This document shows, in pieces, positions 1 through 8,611 of a stretch of DNA of 64,000 nucleotides. Position numbers and translations under genes: made by a program. The stretch is from Palsa-1447 sp964509885. GTDB lineage: Bacteria > Verrucomicrobiota > Verrucomicrobiia > Opitutales > Opitutaceae. Position 1 is the stretch's first letter. Every line of letters begins with the position of its first letter. The DNA is taken from assembly GCA_964509885.1 (NCBI GenBank), contig CAZDZL010000002.1, positions 79,712 through 143,711 of the forward strand, read 5' to 3'. The notes under the pieces are model-generated. The model ran no database searches and had not been told where the DNA came from. It was given only the letters and a program-made list of their open reading frames with translations.

Positions 1-903
1 ACGGGGATCGTGAGCGCCACGAGCCGGCGAGCCGGCATCGGGCTCAAGTACGAGGACTTCATCCAGACGGACGCGGCGATCAATCCCGGCAACTCCGGCG
101 GCGCGCTCGTGGACGTCGAGGGGCGCCTGGTCGGCATGAACACCGCTATCCTCAGCCACAGCGGCGGCTTCCAGGGCGTCGGCCTCGCGGTGCCCTCGGA
201 CCTCGTCAGCAATGTCGCCGAGACGCTCGTCTCCAAGGGCAAGGTCGTGCGCGGCTTCATCGGCATCGGGGTCCAGGACCTGACGCCGGGCATCGCCGAC
301 TCCTTCGGGCTCAAGGCGCAGAGCGGGGCCATCATCACGGATGTGCAGCCCGAAACCCCGGGCTCCAAGGCGGGCCTCAAGAGCGGGGACGTCATCACCG
401 CCATCGACGGGAAGCCGATCGACTCCGCCAGCCGCGTGAGCCTCGACGTCGGCCAGGCGCCCCCGGGCACAAAGGTGACGCTTGACGTCCTGCGCGACGG
501 GAAGACGGACCATATCTCGATCACGACCGCGACCCGGCCGAACGGCGACGGGCGGTCGGGCACCGACGAGGCGGCCCAGGGCGAGGACTCGGGCACGCTG
601 AACGGCGTGGGGGTCGGCGACATCGACGCCAACGCCCGGCGCGAGTTGGAACTCCCCGACCGGCTCTCCGGCGCGGTCATCACCAGCGTCGACCCGGCCT
701 CGGCCTCGGCCCGGGCGGGGCTGCGCGAGGGCGACGTGATCCTCGAGATCAACCGCCACCCGGTTGCCTCGGCGAAGGAGGCCGTCGACCTGACCTCGGG
801 CGACGCCAACAAGAAGACGCTCCTCAAGCTCTGGTCCCACGGGGCCACGGTCTACGTTGTTGTCGACGAGACGGCGTCAGCCGCCGGCGACGCCGCGCCC
901 TGA
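1..903 (+). CDS. HtrA/DegP-type serine protease, C-terminal part (5' end outside window)
   Basis: The reading frame is open from base 1, so the gene begins upstream of the window. The visible part starts in the end of the trypsin-like domain. The nucleophile motif GNSGG is encoded around bases 88-102 (Ser codon 94-96), followed by the usual ALVD and GVGLAVPSD strands. Two PDZ domains follow, roughly bases 240-530 and 600-870, each with the loop and hydrophobic pattern expected of HtrA (for example GFIGIGVQDL and SGAVITSVDP). Family knowledge: such proteases degrade or hold misfolded proteins in the periplasm. His and Asp of the triad lie outside the window and cannot be checked. A strong terminator follows the stop codon. 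Confidence 0.93.
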   Translation, partial: TGIVSATSRRAGIGLKYEDFIQTDAAINPGNSGGALVDVEGRLVGMNTAILSHSGGFQGVGLAVPSDLVSNVAETLVSKGKVVRGFIGIGVQDLTPGIADSFGLKAQSGAIITDVQPETPGSKAGLKSGDVITAIDGKPIDSASRVSLDVGQAPPGTKVTLDVLRDGKTDHISITTATRPNGDGRSGTDEAAQGEDSGTLNGVGVGDIDANARRELELPDRLSGAVITSVDPASASARAGLREGDVILEINRHPVASAKEAVDLTSGDANKKTLLKLWSHGATVYVVVDETASAAGDAAP

Positions 904-928
904 TTCCTTTAGCGTTGGTTTGTGTTGG

Positions 929-970
929 GGGACACCGGGCCCGTAGACAGGCCCGGTGTCCCTTTTTCTT
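929..970 (+). terminator. Rho-independent terminator after the HtrA gene
   Basis: A perfect 13-bp inverted repeat (929-941 with 950-962, arms starting GGGACACC) encloses an 8-nt loop and is followed by TTTTTCTT. It separates the protease gene from the downstream two-component pair. Confidence 0.92.
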
Positions 971-1026
971 CGGGTCCCGCCCAGTAGCGGCTTTGCAAAG
1001 AACCCCCCTTCCTCCACTCTTGCCCC

Positions 1027-1698
1027 ATGCGCGTCCTCGTCGTCGAAGATGATGCCAAGATCGCCTCGTTCGTGGTGCGCGGCCTGAAGCAGGCCGGCTA
1101 CGCGGTGGACCATGCCCCGGACGGGGAGACGGGCCTCGCGCTGGCCGAGAGCACGGGCTACGACGCCGCCGTCGTGGACGTGATGCTCCCGGGTCTCGAC
1201 GGCCTGAGCCTCGTGAGGCGCCTGCGCTCGGCGCGCCGCCAGGTGCCGGTGCTCTTCCTGAGCGCCAAGGGCTCCGTCGGTGACCGCGTCAAGGGCCTGG
1301 AGAGCGGCGCGGACGACTACCTGACGAAGCCCTTCGCGTTCTCGGAGCTGCTGGCACGCATCCAGGCGCTCGTGCGCCGGGCGACCCACGCGCCGGACGC
1401 GACGCGGCTGGCGTCGGGCGACGTCTCGCTCGACCTCGCGACCCGCGAGGTGACGAGCGCCGGCAAGCCGGTCGAGCTGCAGCCGAGGGAGTTCTCTCTC
1501 CTCGCGTTCCTGCTGAGGCACGCCGGCCATCCCGTGAGCAAGACCCAGATACTCGAGAGCGTCTGGGACTACGGCTTCGACCCCCAGACCAACGTGGTCG
1601 ACGTGGTCATGCACCGCCTGCGGGCCAAGGTCGACCCCGACCACAGCCGCATCGAGACCCTCCGGGGCGTGGGCTACGTGTTCCGCCCCCATGCTTGA
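1027..1698 (+). CDS. OmpR-family response regulator
   Basis: The 223-residue protein has a receiver domain (residues 1-115) with the acidic pair D8/D9, phosphoacceptor D51, S79 and K101, followed by a winged-helix trans_reg_C DNA-binding domain (about 128-221). Organisation and length are those of CusR/CopR/QseB-like regulators. The stop overlaps the start of the histidine kinase gene by 8 nt, so the two are translationally coupled and form a cognate pair. The inducing signal cannot be read from sequence. The neighbouring secreted dehydrogenase and HtrA protease would suit an envelope or metal signal, but that is inference. Confidence 0.95.
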   Translation: MRVLVVEDDAKIASFVVRGLKQAGYAVDHAPDGETGLALAESTGYDAAVVDVMLPGLDGLSLVRRLRSARRQVPVLFLSAKGSVGDRVKGLESGADDYLTKPFAFSELLARIQALVRRATHAPDATRLASGDVSLDLATREVTSAGKPVELQPREFSLLAFLLRHAGHPVSKTQILESVWDYGFDPQTNVVDVVMHRLRAKVDPDHSRIETLRGVGYVFRPHA

Positions 1699-3088
1699 GG
1701 CCGTCCGCCAGTCCCTCGCGGTGCGGCTCGCCGCGCTCTACGCCCTGGTCTTCGCCGCCGGGGCCTCGGCGCTCTTCGGCGTCCTCTACTACGTGCTGGC
1801 GCATTCCCTCGAGGAGCGCGACCGCGCCGCCGTCGAGCAGCGCGCGGCGACCTACGCGCTCGCCTACGAGCACGGCGGGGCCTTCGCGCTTCGCGCGCAG
1901 CTGAGCGCCGACGCGTCGCCCGAGGTGCGCTCCCTCTTCGTGCGGCTTCTCGGGCCCGACGGCTCGACGGTCTTCGCGACGGTCCCCTCCGACTGGGTCG
2001 ACCCGCAGGTCGAGCGGCGCCTGGTGCCGGACGGGTGGGGCGGGTGGAACTCCGAGGACATCCACTCGGTGCGGATCCCAAGGGACGCCGCGCGCGACCT
2101 CGCGGTCGCCTCGCGCGTGCTTCCCGACGGGCGCCTGATCCAGGTCGCGAGGAGCGGCGACAGCCGCGCCGTCCTCCTCGCGCCGCTCCGGAGCGACTTC
2201 GCCGGCGTCGGCGCCGTGGCGCTCCTCCTCTCGCTCACCGCGGGCACGTTCCTCGCGTGGCGGGCGACCCGGCCCCTGCGCCTCGTGGCCGCGACGGCGC
2301 GGCGCATCATCGACGAGGACGACTTCGCGGCGCGCATCCCGAACGCCCAGGGGGGCGGCGAGCTCGCGGTGCTCGCGAGGCAGCTGAACGCGCTCCTCGA
2401 CAAGAATTCCGACCACGTTCGCGTGCTCCGCGAGACGCTGGACAACCTCGCCCACGACATGAGGACGCCGCTGACGCGCCTGCGGGGCACGGCTGAGCTG
2501 GCCCTGAGGGACGGGGGCAACCCCGCCGACGCCCGGTCGGCGCTGGCGTCCTGCGTCGACGAGACGGACCACGTGCTCCACCTGCTGGAGGCGCTGCTCG
2601 ACGTCTCGGCGGCCGAGGCCGGCGTCCTCGCGCTGCGGCGCGAGCGCGTGGACATGCGCGCCCTCGCGCTCCGCGCGGCCGACCTCTACCGCGAGGTCGC
2701 GGAGGAGAAGCGCATATCCCTGTCCGTTGAGGCGCCCGGGCCGGCGGGGCTCGACGGGGACCCCGTGCGGATCAGCCAGGCCCTGTCCAACCTCGTCGAC
2801 AACGCGCTCAAGTACACACCCGACGGGGGCAAGGTCACCCTCGCGGTCGCAGCGGAACCGGGCGCGGTTACGGTCGCGGTGAGCGACAGCGGCCCTGGGG
2901 TCCCCCAGGGGGAGCGGGACGCGATCTGGCGGCGCCTCTACCGGGGCGACGCGAGCCGCTCGCAGCGGGGCCTCGGGCTCGGGCTCACGCTTGTCCGCGC
3001 GGTGGCCGAGGCCCACGGGGGAACGGCGGCCGTGGACGGCCCCCCGGGCGGCGGCGCCCGCTTCCGGCTGCGTTTTCCCTCGGGATGA
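1691..3088 (+). CDS. Membrane sensor histidine kinase, CusS-like
   Basis: The 465-residue protein has an N-terminal membrane helix (about residues 12-35), a periplasmic domain of roughly 125 residues, a second helix (about 170-192), a HAMP segment, a HisKA domain with phosphoacceptor H255 in AHDMRTPL, and a HATPase domain with N-box (NLVDNALKYTPDGG) and G boxes (SDSGPGVP, GLGLGLTLV). It is the partner of the regulator ending at 1698. The architecture matches heavy-metal-type kinases, but the periplasmic domain shows no obvious metal-binding His/Cys cluster, so the ligand is open. Confidence 0.93.
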   Translation: MLEAVRQSLAVRLAALYALVFAAGASALFGVLYYVLAHSLEERDRAAVEQRAATYALAYEHGGAFALRAQLSADASPEVRSLFVRLLGPDGSTVFATVPSDWVDPQVERRLVPDGWGGWNSEDIHSVRIPRDAARDLAVASRVLPDGRLIQVARSGDSRAVLLAPLRSDFAGVGAVALLLSLTAGTFLAWRATRPLRLVAATARRIIDEDDFAARIPNAQGGGELAVLARQLNALLDKNSDHVRVLRETLDNLAHDMRTPLTRLRGTAELALRDGGNPADARSALASCVDETDHVLHLLEALLDVSAAEAGVLALRRERVDMRALALRAADLYREVAEEKRISLSVEAPGPAGLDGDPVRISQALSNLVDNALKYTPDGGKVTLAVAAEPGAVTVAVSDSGPGVPQGERDAIWRRLYRGDASRSQRGLGLGLTLVRAVAEAHGGTAAVDGPPGGGARFRLRFPSG

Positions 3089-3208
3089 GGGGTGGCGGCC
3101 ATGCGAAAAGGAGCTTCCGGCCTTGAAAGATTCCGGAAAAGGAATCGCCTGTGCCTAGGCGCCTGCCCGGCGCACGCACGAAACCGAACGCGCAGGACCC
3201 CATCCCCC

Positions 3209-4921
3209 ATGAAATCACCCTCCTCCGCGCTCGCCCTCGGCGGCGCCCTCCTGACCGTCCTCGGCGCCCCGGCCCAGACTCCGGGCGACCCCGCAAACGG
3301 GAAGGTGCTCTTCCAGCAGAGCTGCGCGCTCTGCCACGCGACGACCCTCGGGCCGGGCAACCAGCCGATATCGGGGCAGGGCCCGAGCCTCGTCGGCGTG
3401 GTGGGCCGCGGGGCCGCCTCGCTCGCGAACTTCAACTACTCGAAGGCGCTTCGGGATTCGGGCCTCACCTGGGACGCCGCCACGCTGGACCGCTTCCTCA
3501 CGGCGCCCTCCGTTGCGGTCCCCGGGACGCTGATGCCGATCCCCGTTCCCGTGGCCGACTCGCGCCGCGACATCGTCGCCTTCCTCTCCACGCTTGCCGC
3601 GCCGGCCGCATCGACCGCGGAGGCCCCCGCGCCCGCACAGGCCGGCGACCCCAACGACTGGCGCGGCGATTTCCCGGGGAGGAAGCACGTGGTCGACCTT
3701 TCCAAGCTTCCCGCCCCCTATGCCACCGCGTCGTCGGGCAACGGACCCAAGACGGTCGACCGTCCCGCGGGCGCCGCCCTCTCGGTGCTGCCGGGGTTCA
3801 CGGTGCGGGAGTTCGTCACGGGCCTCAAGGGCCCCCGCCTGATGCGCACGGCCCCGAACGGGGACATATTCATAGCGGAGACGAGCCAGGGACGCGTCCG
3901 GGTGCTTCGCGCCGCGGACGGCGCCGGCGCCCCGTCGGAAAACGTGGTCTTCGCGGATGGCCTCACCGGGCCGTTCGGCATCGCCTTCTACCCCAACGCC
4001 GGCGTGCCGGCGTGGGTCTACGTCGCCAACCAGGACTCCGTCGTGCGCTTCCCGTACCAGGCCGGCGACCTGAAGGCCCGGGGCGCCGCGCAGGTTGTCG
4101 TCCCCGTCCTTGCGCCGCACAACAACGGCGGCCACAGCACGAGGGACGTGGCCTTCTCGCCTGACGGCCGGCGCATGTTCATCTCGGACGGCTCCGGCTC
4201 GAACGTGGCCGAGGGCCTCTCGAGGAAGAGCCCCGGGGAGATCCGCTCCTGGGAGGCCGAGCACGGCCGCGGCGCGATTTGGGGCGCCGAGACCAACCGC
4301 GCGGACATCCTCGTGACGGATCCCGAGGGGAAGGCGCCGCTGCACACGTTCGCGACCGGGATACGCAACGGCGTGGGCCTCGCCGTCAATCCCACGACGG
4401 GCGATCTGTGGGTCTCCACGAACGAGCGCGACGAGCTGGGCGACGACCTGGTGCCCGACTACATCACGCGGGTGAAGGAGGGCGGGTTCTACGGCTGGCC
4501 GTGGTACTACATGGGCAACCACGAGGATCCCCGGCACGCGGGCGTCCGCCCCGACCTGGCGGGCGTGGCGATCGTGCCCGACGTGCCCGAGCAGTCCCAC
4601 TCGGCCTCGCTCGAGATGACCTTCTACACGGCCACGTCCGGAGTCGCCGCATTTCCCGAGGAATACCGGGGGGACGCCTTCGTCGCGCTCCACGGCTCCT
4701 GGAACCGGAGCTCGAGGACGGGCTACAAGGTCGTGCGCGCGCGCCTGAGGGACGGCGTCCCGACGGGCGAGTACGACGACTTCCTCGTCGGCTTCGTCGT
4801 CGACAACCGCTCCGTCTGGGGCCGGCCGGTGGGCGTCACCGTGGCGCGCGACGGGGCCCTCCTCGTCAGCGACGACGGCGGCGGCGTGATCTGGCGGATC
4901 TCCTACGCCGCGGCTCCCTAG
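3209..4921 (+). CDS. Secreted cytochrome c / PQQ-type sugar dehydrogenase fusion
   Basis: The chosen start (3209) gives a typical signal peptide; the frame is open further upstream but encodes a basic, unlikely extension. After the signal (about 1-23) comes a class I cytochrome c domain with haem motif CALCH (C39, C42, H43) and a probable axial Met (M109). A linker rich in Ala/Pro (about 128-150) leads to a glucose/sorbosone-dehydrogenase beta-propeller (about 190-570) with characteristic segments such as GLTGPFGIAFYP, HNNGGHSTRDVAFSPDG and GWPWYYMG. Family knowledge: the propeller binds PQQ and oxidises sugars in the periplasm. The fused haem domain would pass electrons on. The stop codon lies in CTAG shared with the convergent gene. 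Confidence 0.88.
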   Translation: MKSPSSALALGGALLTVLGAPAQTPGDPANGKVLFQQSCALCHATTLGPGNQPISGQGPSLVGVVGRGAASLANFNYSKALRDSGLTWDAATLDRFLTAPSVAVPGTLMPIPVPVADSRRDIVAFLSTLAAPAASTAEAPAPAQAGDPNDWRGDFPGRKHVVDLSKLPAPYATASSGNGPKTVDRPAGAALSVLPGFTVREFVTGLKGPRLMRTAPNGDIFIAETSQGRVRVLRAADGAGAPSENVVFADGLTGPFGIAFYPNAGVPAWVYVANQDSVVRFPYQAGDLKARGAAQVVVPVLAPHNNGGHSTRDVAFSPDGRRMFISDGSGSNVAEGLSRKSPGEIRSWEAEHGRGAIWGAETNRADILVTDPEGKAPLHTFATGIRNGVGLAVNPTTGDLWVSTNERDELGDDLVPDYITRVKEGGFYGWPWYYMGNHEDPRHAGVRPDLAGVAIVPDVPEQSHSASLEMTFYTATSGVAAFPEEYRGDAFVALHGSWNRSSRTGYKVVRARLRDGVPTGEYDDFLVGFVVDNRSVWGRPVGVTVARDGALLVSDDGGGVIWRISYAAAP

Positions 4922-6858
4922 GGAACCTCGTAGACCTCGGCCAGGGCGACCCCGGTGGTGGCGTTCACCCCGGAGACCTGCATCGTGTAGGCCCCCGGCG
5001 ACAGCGAGACGAGCGTCGCGCTGTCGGCGCTTCCCGGCATCAGCGGGAAGGCCCCCACGGCCGCGGCGGCGAGCGCGATTTCGGCGGCGTTCAGGTTCGT
5101 GCTCCAGCCGGTGTCGGCGGCGAAGGCGTCGCCCGACGGGTCGGCCACCCGAAGGACGGGGTTCGCGAGGACCCCGCCCACGCCGTACTGGGTCAGGCTC
5201 GGGCCGTCCGCGCGCAGGAGAAGGCTCTCCTTGCCGCTTCCCGAGATGTAGAAGCCCGGGATGAGGACGCCGCTGCCCGTACCCACCTGGGCGCGGGTCG
5301 AGAGGTTGGAGAGGCGGGTCCCTGTCGAGGCCATCTCGTAGATCTCGGCCAGGGCGACGCCGGTCGTGCCGCCGACGCCGCTCACCTGGGCTGTGTAGGA
5401 TCCCGGCGGCAGCGTCACGATGAGGGCGCAGTCCGTGCTGCCGTCGGCTAGCAGGAAGGCGCCGACGGCATTCTCGGCGGCGACGATCTGCGGCGAGGCC
5501 GCGCTGTTGCCCCATCCCGTGTTGGTGGCGATCACGTTCCCGCCGCTGTCGAACACGCTCAGGCTGGGAACGGACAAGACGTTGGTGACCTGGTACGCGG
5601 TCAGGGTGGGGCCGACCGCCCTGACGAGAAGCGTCTCCATGCCTGTTCCCGAGATGGTGAAGCCGGGGATCAGGATGTTGGCGCCGGTCCCCACCTGGGC
5701 GCGCGTCGAGATGTTGGTCAGGCGCGGGGGCGATGTGTCCGGCGCGGCGGCGGCGCCCTTGCGGATCGTGTCGTTGTAGCTGTCGGCGACGTAGAGGTTG
5801 CCGAACCCGTCCACCGCGACCCCGAGCGGGTTGTTGAAGAGCACCGTGGACCCGGTCCCGTTCGCGCTTCCCGTGACGCCGACGCGCCCGGCGAGCGTCG
5901 TCACGGCGCCCGTCGGCGTGATCCTGCGAATGGTGTCGTTGAAGGAGTCGGCGACGTAGAGGTTGCCCGTGAAGTCGACCGCGATCCCCGTCGGCTCGTT
6001 GAACAGGGCGCCCGTCCCGCTTCCGTCCAGGCTGCCCCCGACCTCCGTCACGCCGGCGATGGTCGAGACCTGCCCCGCGGGCGTGATCTTGCGGACCGTG
6101 TTGTTGCTGTCGGTCACGTACACGTTGCCGGCCGCGTCGACCGCCAGCCCGTCCGGGGCGTTGAACTTAGCGAAGACTCCCGCGCCGTCCGAGGAACCGG
6201 TGACGCCCACGGTGCCCGCGATCGTCGAGACCTGGCCCGACGGCGTGATCTTGCGGATCGTGTCGTTGCCGCTGTCAGCGACATAGACGTTGCCGCCTGC
6301 GTCGACGCCGATGCCGTTCGGCTGGCTGAACTGCGCGGAGGTGCCGTTGCCGTCGGCATGTCCGGTGATCCCCGCGGATCCCGCGAGGGTCGAGACGAGG
6401 CCGTTCGGCGTGATCTTGCGGACCGTGTTGTAATGCGCGTCCGTCACATAGACGTTGCCGCTCACGTCCACGGCCACGTCGACCAGGAGGCCAAACTGCG
6501 CCGCGGCGCCGGTCCCGTCCTGGGTCCCGACGACCCCGGGTGAGCCCGCGAACGTTGAGACGGATCCCGTGGCCGTGATCCTGCGGACCGTCGCGTTGTT
6601 GGAGTCCGCGACGTAGATGTTGCCCGCCAGGTCGACGGCCAGGCCGATGGGCCTGTTGAAGAGAGCGATCGTTCCCTGGCCGTTCGCCACCCCGGCTATC
6701 CCGGCCAGCCCGGAGAGCGTCGTGAAGGCGTACGGCGTCGAGTAGTCGCTCGAGGCCCGCGCCGCCGGGGCGAGCGCGAGGCCGACGGCAAGCCCGGCGG
6801 CATGCAGCAGCCGCGCCGGGAACCGGGGGGCGGGGATGGGGGCGGGGCGTGGGTGCAA
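4918..6858 (-). CDS. Exported NHL-repeat beta-propeller protein with two C-terminal tandem modules
   Basis: The 646-residue product begins with a signal peptide (about 1-35, ending APAARA). The only start codon keeping it is TTG at 6858. About six NHL repeats follow (about 45-375), each with the cadence G..NVYVADS.N.TIRKITP.G.VSTLAG. Residues about 380-646 are two copies of a module beginning L(T/S)N(I/L)STRAQVGTG and ending (A)E(I/V)YE. No catalytic residues are recognised. It probably acts as a binding scaffold on the cell surface or outside. Its stop overlaps the stop of the dehydrogenase gene on the other strand by 4 nt (CTAG). The same terminal module is found in two other proteins of this window. 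Confidence 0.85.
   Translation of the reverse strand: MHPRPAPIPAPRFPARLLHAAGLAVGLALAPAARASSDYSTPYAFTTLSGLAGIAGVANGQGTIALFNRPIGLAVDLAGNIYVADSNNATVRRITATGSVSTFAGSPGVVGTQDGTGAAAQFGLLVDVAVDVSGNVYVTDAHYNTVRKITPNGLVSTLAGSAGITGHADGNGTSAQFSQPNGIGVDAGGNVYVADSGNDTIRKITPSGQVSTIAGTVGVTGSSDGAGVFAKFNAPDGLAVDAAGNVYVTDSNNTVRKITPAGQVSTIAGVTEVGGSLDGSGTGALFNEPTGIAVDFTGNLYVADSFNDTIRRITPTGAVTTLAGRVGVTGSANGTGSTVLFNNPLGVAVDGFGNLYVADSYNDTIRKGAAAAPDTSPPRLTNISTRAQVGTGANILIPGFTISGTGMETLLVRAVGPTLTAYQVTNVLSVPSLSVFDSGGNVIATNTGWGNSAASPQIVAAENAVGAFLLADGSTDCALIVTLPPGSYTAQVSGVGGTTGVALAEIYEMASTGTRLSNLSTRAQVGTGSGVLIPGFYISGSGKESLLLRADGPSLTQYGVGGVLANPVLRVADPSGDAFAADTGWSTNLNAAEIALAAAAVGAFPLMPGSADSATLVSLSPGAYTMQVSGVNATTGVALAEVYEVP
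4921..5721 (-). repeat. Two tandem copies of the C-terminal module (NHL protein)
   Basis: Copy 1 is 5332-5721 and copy 2 is 4921-5313. Both encode about 130 residues with shared landmarks: STRAQVGTG at the start, IPGF.ISG, LL.RA.GP.L..Y.V, TGW, VGAF, SLSPG.YT or TLPPGSYT, then QVSGV and GVALAE(I/V)YE. The last copy ends at the final residue of the protein. Confidence 0.85.
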
Positions 6859-7145
6859 GGGGATGGGGGGACCGGGCGACGTCGGGTCGGTCTTTTCAGG
6901 CGAACGGTCTTAATGGGCCTGTTAAGCTATATATGCAATCCTTGCGCTTCTCCGCGGCCGCAGGGCCCGGCGGGCCAAGGGGAAAATCGGGGCAATCCCC
7001 TAAGGAAATGCCTCCTCGCGTGTCTTTATTCTTCGATGGAGCCATGCTTTACTCGCGAACAAACCCCCACGCAGCTGTGATGTTCGAAGGCGCTCCGGTG
7101 AAACCGGCCGCCTCCCCGGGCCCCGCGGCTTCGAGGGCCGAGGCC

Positions 7146-7652
7146 ATGAATCCCGCGCCCAAGACCATCGCCGCCCTGTTCGAGTCCGAGGAGAGCGCCT
7201 TGCTGCACTTCGCCATGGGGATCGTGCACCGCCGGATCGTGGCGGAGGAACTGGTGCAGGAGGCCTTTCTGCGTCTGCAGAGGGTCTGGGGCCAGGTCGA
7301 CAACCCGCGCGGCTGGCTCTACCGGACGACGCGCAACCTGGCGATCAACCACCTGCGCGACGCGCGGCCGGAGACGCAGCTGGACGAGGAGCGGGCGGCG
7401 CAGGACCAGAGCCTGCCCCGCGAGATCCTGGGCCGGAGCGAGGCCATCGGCACCGTCCGCATGCTCCTCGCCGAGATGACGGAGGAGGACCGAAACCTCA
7501 TAAGGCTCAAGTACCAGGACGAGCTCAAGTACCATGAGATCAGCAGCCGGACGGGGCTGAGCGTCGGGAACGTGGGGTACCGCCTCCATCATGTGCTCAA
7601 GGGCCTCCTGGACGGCCTGCGCCGCGCGGGCATCGAGGGGAGCGAGGGATGA
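7146..7652 (+). CDS. ECF-subfamily RNA polymerase sigma factor
   Basis: The 168-residue protein has sigma region 2 (about residues 8-72, with AEELVQEAFLRLQRVW and the GWLYRTTRNLAINHLRD recognition segment) and region 4 (about 105-158, with LAEMTEEDRNLIRLKYQDELKYHEISSRTG split over a helix-turn-helix). Start 7146 is preferred because GAGGG lies 8 nt upstream; in-frame alternatives are 7080 and 7044, with poorer ribosome-binding sites. The stop is 10 nt before the next gene, so they form an operon. That partner looks like an anti-sigma factor with a TonB domain. A GAAC-N15-GTTA arrangement at 6902-6924 could be an autoregulated ECF promoter, but this is weak. Confidence 0.88.
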   Translation: MNPAPKTIAALFESEESALLHFAMGIVHRRIVAEELVQEAFLRLQRVWGQVDNPRGWLYRTTRNLAINHLRDARPETQLDEERAAQDQSLPREILGRSEAIGTVRMLLAEMTEEDRNLIRLKYQDELKYHEISSRTGLSVGNVGYRLHHVLKGLLDGLRRAGIEGSEG

Positions 7653-7662
7653 CCACAACACC

Positions 7663-8571
7663 ATGAACGACGAAAATCAAAGGTCGGGCACACTGTTTGC
7701 AGATTCGCCCGAGATGGAGGCGCGCATTGTGGCCTGGGTTTCGGGCGAGGCCTCCGCGTCCGAGTCCGCCGAGCTGGGGCGCCTGGCCGCGGCGGACCCC
7801 GGGCTCGCCGCGTTCAAGCGGCGGGTCGAGGCGATGCACAGGCTCGCCCTGGAGGCCGTGGCCCCCGACCGCGAGCCGCTCAAGCTCTCTGGGGACAGGC
7901 GCGCGGAGCTCTACGCCGCATTCGACGGCATGAGGCGAAGGAACCTCGCCTACGCGGCCGCCGTCTCCGTGCTGCTGATCGCAGGGTTCGCCTGGGTGGG
8001 CGAGATCACTCATTACATCCCGCCCCTCCATGGGACGGCGAGGGAGGACCCGTATCCCCCCTTCACCCTCAAGCCCGAACCGCCGGATCCCGTCGAGGAT
8101 GAGGCGCCCCGGGAAAAGCCGCGGGAGGAGATCGCGGTGCCGCAGCAGCAGGACTACCCGAAGACGGCGAAAATCGACGATTTCATAACGCCCATCGAGC
8201 CGCCTCACCCCGTCGTGGACACAAGCGTCGACAGGATCCCGATCGGTTTCGACACCAGCAAAGGCCCGGGACATCCCACATTCAGTCTCTCCCAGCTGGA
8301 CCAGCCACCCACGGCGACGTACAACGCCCGCCCCGTTTACCCCGACAGCATGAGGCGCGATCACGTCTCGGGGGAGGTCCTGGTCGACTTCATCGTCGAC
8401 CCGAGCGGCAAGGTCCGCAATGCGACGGCCGTCCACTCGAGCCAGCGCGAGTTCGAGGAGTCGGCCTGCGCCGCCGTCAGCAAGTGGAAGTTCCGGCCGG
8501 GCATTAAGAACGGCCACCCCGTCTACGTGCACATGCAGGTGCCGATCGTGTTCACCCTGGCCGAGGACTGA
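7663..8571 (+). CDS. Anti-sigma-like / TonB C-terminal domain fusion protein
   Basis: The 302-residue protein has three parts. Residues 1-85 resemble the cytoplasmic part of anti-sigma factors (ARIVAWVSGEASASESAELG followed by AAADPGLAAFKRRVEAMHRLALEA). A single membrane helix follows (about 90-108). Next is a Pro/Glu/Lys-rich periplasmic spacer (about 115-215) and a TonB C-terminal domain (about 220-302) with ARPVYPDSMR, GEVLVDFIVDPSGKV and KWKFRPG. It lies 10 nt after the ECF sigma gene. Known roles: anti-sigma factors hold ECF sigmas; TonB domains contact outer-membrane receptors. That one protein does both is inference. A plain TonB-family protein with a fortuitous N-terminus is the alternative. 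Confidence 0.82.
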   Translation: MNDENQRSGTLFADSPEMEARIVAWVSGEASASESAELGRLAAADPGLAAFKRRVEAMHRLALEAVAPDREPLKLSGDRRAELYAAFDGMRRRNLAYAAAVSVLLIAGFAWVGEITHYIPPLHGTAREDPYPPFTLKPEPPDPVEDEAPREKPREEIAVPQQQDYPKTAKIDDFITPIEPPHPVVDTSVDRIPIGFDTSKGPGHPTFSLSQLDQPPTATYNARPVYPDSMRRDHVSGEVLVDFIVDPSGKVRNATAVHSSQREFEESACAAVSKWKFRPGIKNGHPVYVHMQVPIVFTLAED

Positions 8572-8611
8572 GCGGTCCGGTTCCTCTTTTCCGAGTCAAA
8601 ACGCCGCGCGC

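Noticed and set aside
3215..5515. Long minus-strand frame over the dehydrogenase gene
   Set aside because: The composition is dominated by R, G, A, and the plus strand encodes a clear cytochrome/propeller fusion.
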